Below are positions 41,045 to 49,616 of a DNA stretch of 64,000 nucleotides, in pieces. The notes beneath the pieces are model-generated. The model was not told the origin of the DNA, made no database searches, and worked only from the letters and a program-made list of their open reading frames with translations. The position numbers were made by a program, and so were the translations under genes. Position 1 is the stretch's first letter; each line of letters starts with the position of its first letter. Where the stretch lies: contig NZ_JACHVV010000005.1 in the NCBI RefSeq assembly GCF_014190935.1, positions 124,001-188,000 on the forward strand, read 5' to 3'. The DNA is from Chryseomonas sp014190935. GTDB lineage: Bacteria > Pseudomonadota > Gammaproteobacteria > Pseudomonadales > Pseudomonadaceae.

Positions 41045-43102
41045 TTAAACGCCCGTGGCCGGCTGGAACGGGGTCTCGCGGTCGCTGCGCTCGGGCTTGG
41101 CCAGGGCGGCGCGACCGACCTTGATGGAAAAGAACAGGATGCTCATCACCACCACCAGGAACAGCACCGACAGGGTGGCGTTGGTGTAGGCGTTGAAGAC
41201 GATGTGCTGCATCTGTTCCATGCTCTTGGCCGGGGCGATCACCTGCCCCTGGGCCATGGCGGTGCTGTATTTCTTGGCCAGGGCCAGGAAGCCGACCGCC
41301 GGATTCGAATCGAACAGCTTGATCAGGCTGGCGGTGGTGGTGCAGATCAGCAGCCACACCGCCGGCACCAGGGTGACCCAGACATAGCGCTGGCGCTTCA
41401 TCTTGATCAGCACCACCGAGCCCAGCATCAGGGCGATACCGGCGAGCATCTGGTTGGAGATGCCGAACAGCGGCCAGAGGGTGTTGATGCCGCCCAGCGG
41501 ATCGACCACGCCCTGGTACAGCAGCCAACCCCAGAGGGCGACGCAACCGGCGGTGCCGATGACGTTGGCGGTCCAGGAATCGGTGCGCTTCAGCGCTGGC
41601 ACGAAGCTGCCCAGCAGGTCCTGCAGCATGAAGCGGCCGGCGCGGGTGCCGGCGTCCACCGCGGTGAGGATGAACAGCGCCTCGAACAGGATGGCGAAGT
41701 GGTACCAGAAGGCCATGGTGTTCTCGCCCGGCAGCACGTTGTGCATGATCTGGGCGATGCCCACCGCCAGGGTCGGCGCACCACCGGCACGGGCCAGGAT
41801 GGTGTGCTCGCCGATCTCGGCGGCGGTGGCCTGCAGCATCTCGGGCGTCACCACGAAGCCCCAGGTGCTGATCTTGGCGGCCACCGAGACCACGTCGGCG
41901 CCGACCACGGCGGCCGGGCTGTTCATGGCGAAGTAGACGCCCGGTTCGATCACCGAGGCGGCGACCATGGCCATGATGGCGACGAAGGACTCCATCAGCA
42001 TGGCGCCGTAGCCGATGTAGCGGGCGTGGGTTTCCTTGGCGATCAGCTTGGGCGTGGTGCCCGAGCTGATCAGGGCATGGAAGCCGGACACCGCGCCGCA
42101 GGCGATGGTGATGAACAGGAAGGGGAACAGGGTGCCCTTCCACACCGGACCGGTGCCGTCGACGAACTGGGTCAGGGCCGGCATCTTGAGCATCGGCATG
42201 GTCACCAGGATGCCGATGGCCAGGGCGATGATGGTGCCGATCTTGAGGAAGGTGGACAGGTAGTCACGCGGCGCCAGCACCAGCCAGACCGGCAGCACGG
42301 CGGCGACGAAGCCATAGCCGATCAGCATCCAGGTGATCTGCACGCCGGTGAAGGTGAAGGCCGGACCCCAGACCGGATCGGCGGCGACCACGCCACCGGC
42401 CCAGATGGAAGCCAGCAGCAGCACCACGCCGACCAGCGAGATCTCGCCGATGCGCCCGGGGCGGATGTATCTCATGTAGACGCCCATGAACATGGCGATC
42501 GGCAGGGTGGCGATCACCGTGAACATGCCCCAGGGACTCTCGGCCAGGGCCTTGACCACGATCAGCGCCAGCACCGCGAGGATGATGATCATGATCAGGA
42601 AGCAGCCAAACAGGGCGATGGTGCCGGGGATGCGGCCCATCTCCTCGCGCACCATGTCGCCCAGGGAGCGACCGTTGCGGCGGGTGGAGAGGAACAGCAC
42701 CACGAAGTCCTGCACCGCGCCGGCGAAGACCACTCCGGCGATCAGCCAGAGGGTGCCGGGCAGATAGCCCATCTGGGCGGCGAGCACGGGACCGACCAGC
42801 GGACCGGCGCCGGCGATGGCGGCGAAGTGGTGGCCGAAGAGGATGTGCTTGTTGGTGGGGACGTAGTCCAGGCCGTCGTTGTTGAGGACGGCGGGCGTGG
42901 CTCTTCTGGCGTCGAGCCCCATCACCTTGGTGGCGATGAACAGGCTGTAGTAGCGGTAGGCAACGAGGTAGATCGCCACGGCGGCGACCACGATCCAGAG
43001 GGCGTTGATCGCTTCGCCTCGACTCAGCGCCACGGTACCCAGCGCGAAGGCGCCCAGTACGGCAACGGCGAACCAGGCAAGATGGCTGGCCATTCGGGTC
43101 AT
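41045..43102 (-). CDS. cstA: CstA-family carbon starvation / pyruvate transporter
   Basis: 685 residues with many membrane segments (around 16-18). The CstA signatures VVAAVAIYLVAYRYYS, IAGAGPLVGPVLAAQMGYLPG (key part AGAGPLVGPVLA) and SGFHALISSGTTPK are present. CstA/BtsT-type proteins import pyruvate (with protons) and are induced by carbon starvation. The ATG at 43102 follows AGGAGAACAAGC; an upstream Met at 43123 has no ribosome-binding site. It is divergent from a cache-histidine kinase/NarL regulator pair with a perfect palindrome between them. Confidence 0.93.
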   Translation of the reverse strand: MTRMASHLAWFAVAVLGAFALGTVALSRGEAINALWIVVAAVAIYLVAYRYYSLFIATKVMGLDARRATPAVLNNDGLDYVPTNKHILFGHHFAAIAGAGPLVGPVLAAQMGYLPGTLWLIAGVVFAGAVQDFVVLFLSTRRNGRSLGDMVREEMGRIPGTIALFGCFLIMIIILAVLALIVVKALAESPWGMFTVIATLPIAMFMGVYMRYIRPGRIGEISLVGVVLLLASIWAGGVVAADPVWGPAFTFTGVQITWMLIGYGFVAAVLPVWLVLAPRDYLSTFLKIGTIIALAIGILVTMPMLKMPALTQFVDGTGPVWKGTLFPFLFITIACGAVSGFHALISSGTTPKLIAKETHARYIGYGAMLMESFVAIMAMVAASVIEPGVYFAMNSPAAVVGADVVSVAAKISTWGFVVTPEMLQATAAEIGEHTILARAGGAPTLAVGIAQIMHNVLPGENTMAFWYHFAILFEALFILTAVDAGTRAGRFMLQDLLGSFVPALKRTDSWTANVIGTAGCVALWGWLLYQGVVDPLGGINTLWPLFGISNQMLAGIALMLGSVVLIKMKRQRYVWVTLVPAVWLLICTTTASLIKLFDSNPAVGFLALAKKYSTAMAQGQVIAPAKSMEQMQHIVFNAYTNATLSVLFLVVVMSILFFSIKVGRAALAKPERSDRETPFQPATGV

Positions 43103-43223
43103 GCTTGTTCTCCTGCCGCGCACCAGTGGCCGCGGCGATACTTGTTATTGTGAGAGCCCACAGCGGAGCCATATTACTATCGGCGGCTCGACGCGACAGC
43201 GAAATTCGCAGAACTACCCAAGG

Positions 43224-43249
43224 CCCGCTACGTAGTTCTACGTAGCGGG
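43224..43249. promoter_or_regulatory. Perfect 12-bp-arm palindrome between cstA and the sensor kinase gene
   Basis: CCCGCTACGTAG (43224-43235), TT, CTACGTAGCGGG (43238-43249); no mismatch. An outer ACTACCC (43213-43219) is complementary to GGGTAGT (43247-43253), allowing an alternative pairing. On the cstA side a -10-like TAATAT (minus strand, 43176-43171) lies about 60 bases away, putting the palindrome near -70, an activator position. On the kinase side it lies in the leader just ahead of the start codon. A binding site for the adjacent NarL-type regulator is the simplest reading. Confidence 0.6.
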
Positions 43250-43267
43250 TAGTCCGGACAGGTGCCG

Positions 43268-44641
43268 ATGCAACTCAAATACAAGATGGTCGCCCTCGGA
43301 CTGCTGCCTTTGCTGCTGGCGGTGGCCGCGGTCTGCCTGGTGGTCCTGGAACAGAGCCAGCGCCTGGGCGAGCAGCAGGCCCGGCTGCTCGAACACAGCA
43401 TCCTCGGCAGCAAGAAGACCGAGTTGCGCAACTATGTGGAGATGGGCGTCAGTGCCATCCAGCCGCTGTACGGCAGCGGTCGCGACGACGAGGAGACCAA
43501 GGCCAGGGTACTGGCGCTGCTGGCCAGTCTGAATTTCGGCAGCGACGGCTATTTCTTCGTCTACGACCAGCATGGCCGCAATCTCATGCATCCGCGCCAG
43601 CCCGAATTGGTCGGCCGGGATCTTTGGCAGCTGACCGACGGTACCGGCCTGCTGGTGATCCAGGCGCTGCTCAGGAGCGCCCGCGAAGGCGACGGCTTCC
43701 AGCGCTATGGCTGGCAGAAGCCCTCCAGCGGGCAGATGGCGGAAAAGCTCGCCTACGTGACCCAGCTGCAACGCTGGGGCTGGGTGCTGGGCACCGGTCT
43801 CTACCTGGACGACGTGGACGCCGCCCTCGCCCAGGTCCGCCACGACGTGGCCGCCGGCATCCGCACCACCCTGCTGGCCAGCGCCGGGGTGGCCCTGGTG
43901 GCGGTGCTGCTGGTGTTCGCCGGTGGCCTGACGCTCAACGTCAGCGAACACCGCCTGGCCGATCGCAAGCTCAAGCAGCTGACCCAGAGACTCATCACCT
44001 CCCAGGAAGAGGAAAGGTCGCGGCTGTCGCGCGAGTTGCACGACGGCATCAGCCAGTTGCTGGTATCCATCAAGTTCCAGTTCGAGCTGGCCAGCCGCGA
44101 ACTGGGCGCGGGCAAGCCCAGCGCCGGCGAGACCCTGCGCGAGGGCACCCAGCGCCTGGCCGCCGCCATCGGCGAGATCCGCCGCATCTCCCACGACCTG
44201 CACCCTTCCCTGCTGGACACCCTCGGCCTGCCCGCCGCGCTCGGCCAGCTGGTGGAGGAATTCCGCCAGCGCAGCGGCCTGGACGTGGACTACCGGCAGA
44301 CCCTGGACGACAGTCCCGCCGGCGGCGACATGGACGTCGCCCTGTTTCGCATCGTCCAGGAGGCCCTGACCAATATCGAACGCCATGCCGGGGCCCGGCG
44401 GGTGGTCATCGACCTGCAACGGCGCGGGCGCTGGATCTGCCTGACCGTGCACGATGACGGCCGCGGTTTCGATACCGGCCAGGTGGAGCGCCTCAGCGGC
44501 GGCATCGGCCTGCGCAACATCCGCGAGCGGGTGGAGCTGTTCGGCGGTCGCTGCGCCATCCAGTCCGGGCCCGGCGGCACGACCCTCGACGTGGTTCTGC
44601 TACGCTCGGACCTCCCGGCCGACGAGGAAAGCCCGACATGA
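43268..44641 (+). CDS. Cache-domain sensor histidine kinase (NarX-type HisKA_3)
   Basis: 457 residues. N-terminal membrane helix (about 6-27), periplasmic single-cache domain (about 30-195; SDGYFFVYDQHGRNLMHPRQPE and KLAYVTQLQRWGWVLGTGLYLDD, of which the terminal words are typical), second membrane helix (about 205-225), then the HisKA_3 segment EEERSRLSRELHDGISQLL with His near 258, and HATPase ending GGIGLRNIRERVELFGG. Senses a periplasmic small ligand and phosphorylates the next gene's regulator. ATG at 43268 is preferred (AGGTG upstream); GTG at 43262 is possible. Overlaps the regulator gene by four bases (ATGA). Confidence 0.88.
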   Translation: MQLKYKMVALGLLPLLLAVAAVCLVVLEQSQRLGEQQARLLEHSILGSKKTELRNYVEMGVSAIQPLYGSGRDDEETKARVLALLASLNFGSDGYFFVYDQHGRNLMHPRQPELVGRDLWQLTDGTGLLVIQALLRSAREGDGFQRYGWQKPSSGQMAEKLAYVTQLQRWGWVLGTGLYLDDVDAALAQVRHDVAAGIRTTLLASAGVALVAVLLVFAGGLTLNVSEHRLADRKLKQLTQRLITSQEEERSRLSRELHDGISQLLVSIKFQFELASRELGAGKPSAGETLREGTQRLAAAIGEIRRISHDLHPSLLDTLGLPAALGQLVEEFRQRSGLDVDYRQTLDDSPAGGDMDVALFRIVQEALTNIERHAGARRVVIDLQRRGRWICLTVHDDGRGFDTGQVERLSGGIGLRNIRERVELFGGRCAIQSGPGGTTLDVVLLRSDLPADEESPT

Positions 44642-45276
44642 CGCCCATCCGCATCCTCCTGGTCGACGACCATGCCCTGGTCCGCGCCGGCGTGCGGGCG
44701 CTGCTGGGCACCATCGAGCGCTTCGTCGTGGTCGGCGAGGCCGGCAGCGGCGCGGAAGCCCTCGACCTGCTGGCGCGTCTCGATCCGGACATCCTGCTGG
44801 TGGACATCGGCCTCAAGGACATCAACGGCCTCGAGCTGACCGCGCTGATCGCCGAGCGCGCCCCCCGTGCCCGGGTACTGATCCTGAGCATGTACGACAA
44901 TCGCGAGTACGTGAGCACCTCGCTGCGGGTCGGCGCGGCCGGCTATGTGCTCAAGGATGCACCCTCGGAGGAGATCATCGCCGCCGTGGAAGCCCTGGCG
45001 GTCGGCGGGCGCTTCTACAGCAGCGCCATCGCCGCCCGCCTGGGCGAAGGCGGCGCCAGCGAGGGCGACCTCACCCCGCGGGAACGCCAGGTGCTGCTGC
45101 TGATGGCTCAGGGTCTCAACAACAAGACCATGGCCCAGCAACTGGGGCTCAGCGTGCGCACGGTGGAGACCCATCGCCTGAGCATCCGCCGCAAGCTGGA
45201 CATCCAGAAGCCGGCCGACCTTGTCCGCCATGCGCGCGAGTACGGCTGGCGCCCCGAGGGCACGTCCAACGTCTGA
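44638..45276 (+). CDS. NarL/FixJ-family response regulator
   Basis: 212 residues. Receiver domain: VDDHALVRAG (9-18), phospho-acceptor Asp in LLVDIGLKDINGLEL (about 57), Lys in YVLKDAPSEE (about 103). C-terminal LuxR-type HTH: LTPRERQVLLLMAQGLNNKTMAQQLGLSVRTVETHR (recognisable by LTPRERQVL and VRTVETHR). Translationally coupled to the cache kinase. The pair is divergent from cstA, so control of pyruvate uptake is the simplest inference, parallel in logic to BtsSR-BtsT though a different regulator family. Confidence 0.93.
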   Translation: MTPIRILLVDDHALVRAGVRALLGTIERFVVVGEAGSGAEALDLLARLDPDILLVDIGLKDINGLELTALIAERAPRARVLILSMYDNREYVSTSLRVGAAGYVLKDAPSEEIIAAVEALAVGGRFYSSAIAARLGEGGASEGDLTPRERQVLLLMAQGLNNKTMAQQLGLSVRTVETHRLSIRRKLDIQKPADLVRHAREYGWRPEGTSNV

Positions 45277-45421
45277 CCAGAGGCCACTGCTCGCACCCTG
45301 GCGACCAATGAGCCCTCTCGTTGTGGCTCCACTGGCCGCAGCCGGCTACCCTTCCAGGCGCAGTCGATACGGGACGGCCACGGTCGTCTACAGTGATCAG
45401 GAAACCTCAGGAAGCCTTTCC

Positions 45422-45787
45422 ATGAACGACACCAACGAGCGTCGCCGCTTTACCCGCTTCACCTTCGATGCCCCTGCGCAGTTGCACCAGGGTGAGCACC
45501 AGTGGGCAGCGCCCGTGGACGACATCTCGCTCAAGGGCGTGCTGCTGGCGCGGCCCACCGACTGGTCGGCCCAGCCAAGCGCCGCCTATCAGCTGCGCAT
45601 CCTGCTGAACGACGAGACCCAGGTGACCATGGACGTGGAACTGGTGCGGGAAACCCCCGAGCAGCTGGCCTTCGCCTGCCGCCAGATCGACCTGGATTCC
45701 ATCAGCCACCTGCGCCGCCTGGTGGAGCTGAACCTGGGCGACGAGAACCTGCTGGAGCGCGAGCTGGCGGCGCTGGGCACGCCCTGA
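45422..45787 (+). CDS. mapZ: Single-domain PilZ c-di-GMP effector, MapZ-like
   Basis: 121 residues. PilZ motifs RRRFTR (7-12) and DDISLKG (33-39) bind cyclic di-GMP. The C-terminus (QIDLDSISHLRRLVEL, then NLGDENLLERELAAL) closely matches what I recall of P. aeruginosa PA4608/MapZ, which on c-di-GMP binding inhibits the chemotaxis methyltransferase CheR1. The ATG at 45422 is chosen because PilZ similarity begins there; the frame is open for 67 codons upstream without homology. Order with radA, mscL and fpr downstream matches the P. aeruginosa locus. Confidence 0.85.
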   Translation: MNDTNERRRFTRFTFDAPAQLHQGEHQWAAPVDDISLKGVLLARPTDWSAQPSAAYQLRILLNDETQVTMDVELVRETPEQLAFACRQIDLDSISHLRRLVELNLGDENLLERELAALGTP

Positions 45788-45798
45788 GCGAGGTCTTG

Positions 45799-46157
45799 GC
45801 AGGCTGGGTTAAGGCAAAGGGAAGCCCGAGGGTGCTTGGGCTTGAATTCGCCTGTTGGGCTTCGACGGTGGAGCCGTCTCAACCCAACCTACGGCAACGG
45901 TAGCCGTGTAGGTTGGGTTGAGCGAACGCGAAGCCCAACGGTGCTTGGGCTTGAATCCGCCTGTTGGGCTTCGACGGTGGAGCCGTCTCAACCCAACCTA
46001 CGGCAACGGTAGCCGCGTAGGTTGGGTTGAGCGAAAGCGAAGCCCAACGGTGTTTGGGCTTGAATCCGCCTGTTGGGCTTCGACGATAGAGCCGCCTCAA
46101 CCCAACCTACGGTATCGGTAGCCTTGTAGGTTGGGTTGAGCGAAAGCGAAGCCCAAC
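45799..46157. repeat. Intergenic tandem repeat array 2, 109-bp period, inverse orientation to array 1
   Basis: TTGGGCTTCGACGG-type words begin at 45855, 45964 and 46073, and GTAGGTTGGGTTGAG words at 45908, 46017 and 46126 (both spaced 109). A degenerate unit precedes from about 45799. The elements are the reverse complement of those in array 1. Between the arms the loop is GGCAACGGTAGCCG or similar. The array fills the convergent gap between mapZ and the copB-like gene, ending six bases before the copB stop. Short peptides encoded here are repeat-derived. Confidence 0.9.
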
Positions 46158-46162
46158 GAGGT

Positions 46163-46873
46163 CTAGAACTCCAGATGCAGACCTACGACCAGCCGCGCGT
46201 CGTGGGTGTCTTCGCCCTCTTCCCGCGCCATGGCGGCGGTATTGCCGTGGGTGGCGTTCCAGGACACCCCGACATAGGGCGCGACCTCCGGGGTCACCTG
46301 GTATCTCAGGCGCAAGCCCGCCTCGCTTTCGGCAAAGCCGGCGCCCTGGCCGCGGGACTCGTCGTTGCGACCGTAGAAATTGAGTTCGGTATGGGGCTGG
46401 AGGATCAGCCGCTGGGTCAGGGCCCAGTCGTATTCGGCTTCCAGGCGCAGGGCGGTCTGGCTGTTCTCGCCGAAGAAGGCGGTGATCTCGATGTCGAGAT
46501 CCTCGGGATCGTGTTCCTGGATGCCCAGGGCGGCCCAGGTCTGCGGCGAGCCGGGTTTGAAATCCTGGCGGATGCCGGCCACGCTACCCCAGCCCTTGGC
46601 CAGGCTGTGTCCCCAGAGCGCCTGCACCTCGGCCTGCTCGGTGTGGCCGTTGGTACGCTCGCCCTGGCTGCGGAAATCCAGGCGATTGGCGCCGCCGCCT
46701 AGGACCCAGCCTTCCAGGTCCCAGTTGAAGACGCTGCCTTCGTCGGCATGCTGCCACTCCAGCTGATCCACCTCCAGGCTGGCCGGAGCAGAGCTGCTGG
46801 GATCGGCGGCCTGGACCAGGGCACTGGCGGCAAGGCCGGCAAGGAACAGGGAAAGCGGGAGCAGACGGGACAT
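46163..46873 (-). CDS. copB: Copper resistance protein B-like outer-membrane protein
   Basis: 236 residues. Signal peptide with hydrophobic core and cleavage near AQA/ADP (about residue 23); the body is the CopB/PcoB beta-barrel (DQLEWQHADEGSVFNWDLEGW, then RQDFKPGSPQTWAALGIQ; C-terminal Phe as in outer-membrane proteins). Unlike classical CopB (over 300 residues) it lacks the Met/His-rich copper-binding region after the signal peptide, and no copA, copC or copRS is nearby. ATG at 46873. Copper binding by this version is therefore uncertain; it may act as a generic porin-like protein. Confidence 0.8.
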   Translation of the reverse strand: MSRLLPLSLFLAGLAASALVQAADPSSSAPASLEVDQLEWQHADEGSVFNWDLEGWVLGGGANRLDFRSQGERTNGHTEQAEVQALWGHSLAKGWGSVAGIRQDFKPGSPQTWAALGIQEHDPEDLDIEITAFFGENSQTALRLEAEYDWALTQRLILQPHTELNFYGRNDESRGQGAGFAESEAGLRLRYQVTPEVAPYVGVSWNATHGNTAAMAREEGEDTHDARLVVGLHLEF

Positions 46874-46959
46874 GGCGGGTATCCGGGTTCGTGGAAGCGC
46901 CTGATAGACCACCCTGCCCCACCGAGAGTTTTAAAAAATATTACAAATGCTGCCCAAGG

Positions 46960-48321
46960 CTATTCGAAGAGCGCATCCAGCGCCTGCTCCAGCCGGGTCA
47001 CGGCCACTACCTGCAGACCGGGCGGCGGATCCTTGGGGGCATTGCCCTTGGGTACGATGGCACGCTTGAAGCCGTGCTTGGCGGCTTCCTTGAGACGCTC
47101 CTGGCCACTGGGCACCGGGCGGATCTCGCCGGACAGGCCGATCTCGCCGAACACCAGCAGGTCGTGCGGCAGGGCGCGGTCCCTCAGGCTGGAGATCACC
47201 GCCGACATCAGCGCCAGATCCACTGCCGTCTCCAGCACCTTGACCCCGCCGACCACGTTGATGAAGACGTCCTGGTCGTAGGTGGGAATGCTGCCGTGGC
47301 GGTGCAGCACCGCCAGCAGCATGGCCAGGCGATTCTGATCCAGGCCCACGGTGACCCGCCGCGGATTGGCCAGGTGACTGGTGTCCACCAGGGCCTGCAC
47401 CTCCACCAGCATCGGCCGCGAGCCCTCCCAGGTCGCCATGACCACGCTGCCGGCCACCGCTTCCTGGGCACGGTTGAGAAAGATCGCCGAGGGGTTGGAG
47501 ACTTCCTTGAGGCCCTTGTCGGTCATGCCGAACACGCCCAGTTCGTTGACCGCGCCGAAGCGGTTCTTGACCGCTCGCAGCATGCGCAGACGGCCGTCGG
47601 ACTCGCCCTCGAAATAGAGCACGGTATCGACCATGTGCTCGAGCACTCGCGGTCCGGCCAGGGCGCCTTCCTTGGTGACATGGCCGACGAGGAAGATGGC
47701 GGTGCCGGTTTGCTTGGCGAATCTCACCAGCAGCGCCGCGCTCTCGCGCACCTGGGCCACGCCGCCGGGGGCGGATTGCAGTTGCTCGGTGAAGATGGTC
47801 TGGATGGAATCGATCACCATGACCCGCGGCTTTTCCTGGCGGGCGGTGGCGACGATGGTCTCGATGCAGGTCTCGGTCATGACCTTGAGCTTGTCTTCCG
47901 GCAGCCCCAGGCGGCGGGCGCGCATGGCTACCTGCTGCTGGGATTCCTCGCCGGTGACATAGAGCGCCGGCATGCGCGCGGCCAGGTGGCAGAGGGTCTG
48001 CAGCAGGATGGTGGACTTGCCGATGCCGGGATCGCCGCCGATCAGCACCACGGAGCCATCCACCAGGCCGCCACCCAGTACCCGGTCGAGTTCGGTGGAG
48101 TCGGTGGTGAAGCGCGGGGTTTCCTCGACGCTGACCTCGGCCAGGGTCTTGATGGTCGCCTGCGCCCCAGCCCAGCCGGCGCGACCGGAAGGGACGGCGG
48201 AGGTCTCGACGACGGTTTCCACCAGGGTGTTCCAGGCACCGCACTCGCCACACTGGCCCGCCCACTTGGGAAAGGTGGCGCCGCATTCGGTGCAGCCGTA
48301 GAGACGCTTGGCCTTGGCCAT
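46960..48321 (-). CDS. radA: DNA repair ATPase RadA/Sms
   Basis: 453 residues. N-terminal zinc finger with Cys at 10, 13, 24 and 27 (CTEC...CGEC), RecA-type Walker A GDPGIGKST (96-104), the RadA-specific KNRFG motif (about 250), and a C-terminal Lon-like domain (VGGVKVLETAVDLAL). Branch migration helicase in recombination and restart. ATG at 48321 gives MAKAKRLYG. Just downstream on the minus strand, an A/T-rich stretch (46928-46948) lies before copB and may hold its promoter. Confidence 0.96.
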   Translation of the reverse strand: MAKAKRLYGCTECGATFPKWAGQCGECGAWNTLVETVVETSAVPSGRAGWAGAQATIKTLAEVSVEETPRFTTDSTELDRVLGGGLVDGSVVLIGGDPGIGKSTILLQTLCHLAARMPALYVTGEESQQQVAMRARRLGLPEDKLKVMTETCIETIVATARQEKPRVMVIDSIQTIFTEQLQSAPGGVAQVRESAALLVRFAKQTGTAIFLVGHVTKEGALAGPRVLEHMVDTVLYFEGESDGRLRMLRAVKNRFGAVNELGVFGMTDKGLKEVSNPSAIFLNRAQEAVAGSVVMATWEGSRPMLVEVQALVDTSHLANPRRVTVGLDQNRLAMLLAVLHRHGSIPTYDQDVFINVVGGVKVLETAVDLALMSAVISSLRDRALPHDLLVFGEIGLSGEIRPVPSGQERLKEAAKHGFKRAIVPKGNAPKDPPPGLQVVAVTRLEQALDALFE

Positions 48322-48384
48322 GGCGGAATTCTCCAGTCGAGAAGGGAAGATTCCCAGCATATCACGACTGGATGCATAGACAGT

Positions 48385-48414
48385 AAAAAGGCGCGCTCCC
48401 GGGGGGAGCGCGCC
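48385..48414 (-). terminator. Intrinsic terminator between the 89-aa gene and radA
   Basis: GGCGCGCTCCC (48390-48400) is the exact reverse complement of GGGAGCGCGCC (48404-48414). On the minus strand it is followed by TTTTTACTG, a U-run. It ends the small secreted-protein gene just ahead of radA. Confidence 0.9.
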
Positions 48415-48437
48415 TCTCCGAATCCTGGGCTAGAGCC

Positions 48438-48707
48438 TTAGTTGCCCTCGCCACCCGGCTGGCGCAGCATGGTCAGGGCCTGGTTGGCCTGGGCGATGCA
48501 CTTCTTCTCGTCGCCGGCCTTCTGCGCTTCCATGGCGTTCTTGCGGAAGCTGGCGATCTGCTGGGCCTGGGAGCTGCCCGGGCCGATCATGTTGGTCTTC
48601 ATCTTGCTGGCGTCGTCCAGCTTCTGCAGCTGGACCGCACACAGATCCTTGGCGAATACGGGTGCAGCGGCGAACATCATCAGGGCGATCAGGGCGGTAC
48701 GCTTCAT
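48438..48707 (-). CDS. Small secreted protein of unknown function (89 aa)
   Basis: Signal peptide MKRTALIALMMFAAAPVFA, cleaved before KDLC. The mature 70 residues have two cysteines (CAVQ and CIAQ), a Met/Lys-rich helix (LQKLDDASKMKTNM) and a Gln/Ala-rich helix; a helical periplasmic protein with one possible disulfide. I do not recognise a named family, but small proteins at this position next to radA are conserved in pseudomonads as I recall. Its own terminator and a separate upstream region suggest a monocistronic gene. Confidence 0.75.
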   Translation of the reverse strand: MKRTALIALMMFAAAPVFAKDLCAVQLQKLDDASKMKTNMIGPGSSQAQQIASFRKNAMEAQKAGDEKKCIAQANQALTMLRQPGGEGN

Positions 48708-48849
48708 GGGGACATCCTCGTTGGGAGGGCCAGGTAGGCCGGATAAACCTCGCTCACCCGGCGAAATTCGCCTGGGGTACCCCATTGACCGCCAGGTACC
48801 GCCGGTCGTTCAGCGCCTGGCCATCAGTGTCTGCCGCGAGGTTCTGGCG

Positions 48850-49059
48850 CTAGTGCTTGAGCGTCGACACCATCTCCACGTCGCCCCGTAGCCAGACCGG
48901 CAATGCCTGTTGCCAGCGCTCCTGTTCGAGCAGCTGCAGGTTGGCCAGCAGGCGGCTGTATTCGGCGAATTCGAGCTGCACGCGACGGCGCTGGGCTTCC
49001 ACGGCTGCCTCGGTGATCCACAGGTGCCACTGCTGGTACATCGCCACTTCGTCGGTCAT
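48850..49059 (-). CDS. Hypothetical protein (69 aa)
   Basis: A charged, largely helical peptide starting MTDEVAMYQQWHLW and rich in Trp, Gln, Arg and Glu (EAQRRRVQLEFAEYSRLL; LEQERWQQALPVWL). No signal peptide or membrane segment. The ATG at 49059 has AGGAGAGGACCG upstream, a good site, supporting translation. Function not recognised. Codon use is the same as in neighbours. Confidence 0.6.
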   Translation of the reverse strand: MTDEVAMYQQWHLWITEAAVEAQRRRVQLEFAEYSRLLANLQLLEQERWQQALPVWLRGDVEMVSTLKH

Positions 49060-49152
49060 CGGTCCTCTCCTAGGAGGCCATGATGGCAACGCCGGCGGCC
49101 CTTGCCAATCGCATAAACGTGGGCTCGGCACCACAGGCCGAGCCCGGCACGG

Positions 49153-49392
49153 CTAGGACGGGTATTTCAGTTGCTGAGCGATCTTGTCCTTGAGCAGGAC
49201 CCGTTCGCGACGCAGGCGACCCAATTCCTCGTCGCCGCTGGACTCCTCCACTTCCTCCAGATCGAGGATCTGCTGGTCGAGCTTGGCGTAGTCTTCCAGC
49301 AGCTTGGCGAAGGCCGCATCGGTCTGGGGACGGCTGTCCAGCTGCTCGGCGTATTCGGGAAAGTCTTTGTGCAGGTCGTGTTTGGCAACCAT
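49153..49392 (-). CDS. YdcH family protein (DUF465)
   Basis: 79 residues. The YdcH/DUF465 pattern DLHKDFPEY (5-13) and the coiled-coil half (YAKLDQQILDLEEVEES... LRRERVLLKDKIAQQL) are visible. A short cytoplasmic coiled-coil protein of unknown function, common in gammaproteobacteria. The ATG at 49392 follows AAGGAGCCC. Divergent from mscL. Confidence 0.88.
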   Translation of the reverse strand: MVAKHDLHKDFPEYAEQLDSRPQTDAAFAKLLEDYAKLDQQILDLEEVEESSGDEELGRLRRERVLLKDKIAQQLKYPS

Positions 49393-49616
49393 CAGGGGCT
49401 CCTTGAGGCGAGAGGTGGAAGTCGCGAGGGTTGCAGCCCTCGACGTAAGGGGTGGACCCGGCCCTTTGGACAAAGTGCGACAGCCACGACCAGCTGCCGA
49501 TTCCGCGGCGATTTGCCGCTGCCGGGGAACCTCCGGACCGCTCGCAGGGTTCCAAACCCGAGCGAAGCGAGCACAATCGTCTATCGTCTCTTCGAAACCA
49601 TCCAAAGGAGTGCAGC

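Noticed and set aside
40925..43153. Long plus-strand open frame over cstA
   Set aside because: Antisense of cstA; the repeated GDxxD/HxxGH composition is what the reverse complement of membrane-protein codons gives.
45809..46121. Short open frames inside repeat array 2
   Set aside because: Repeat-derived, as for array 1.
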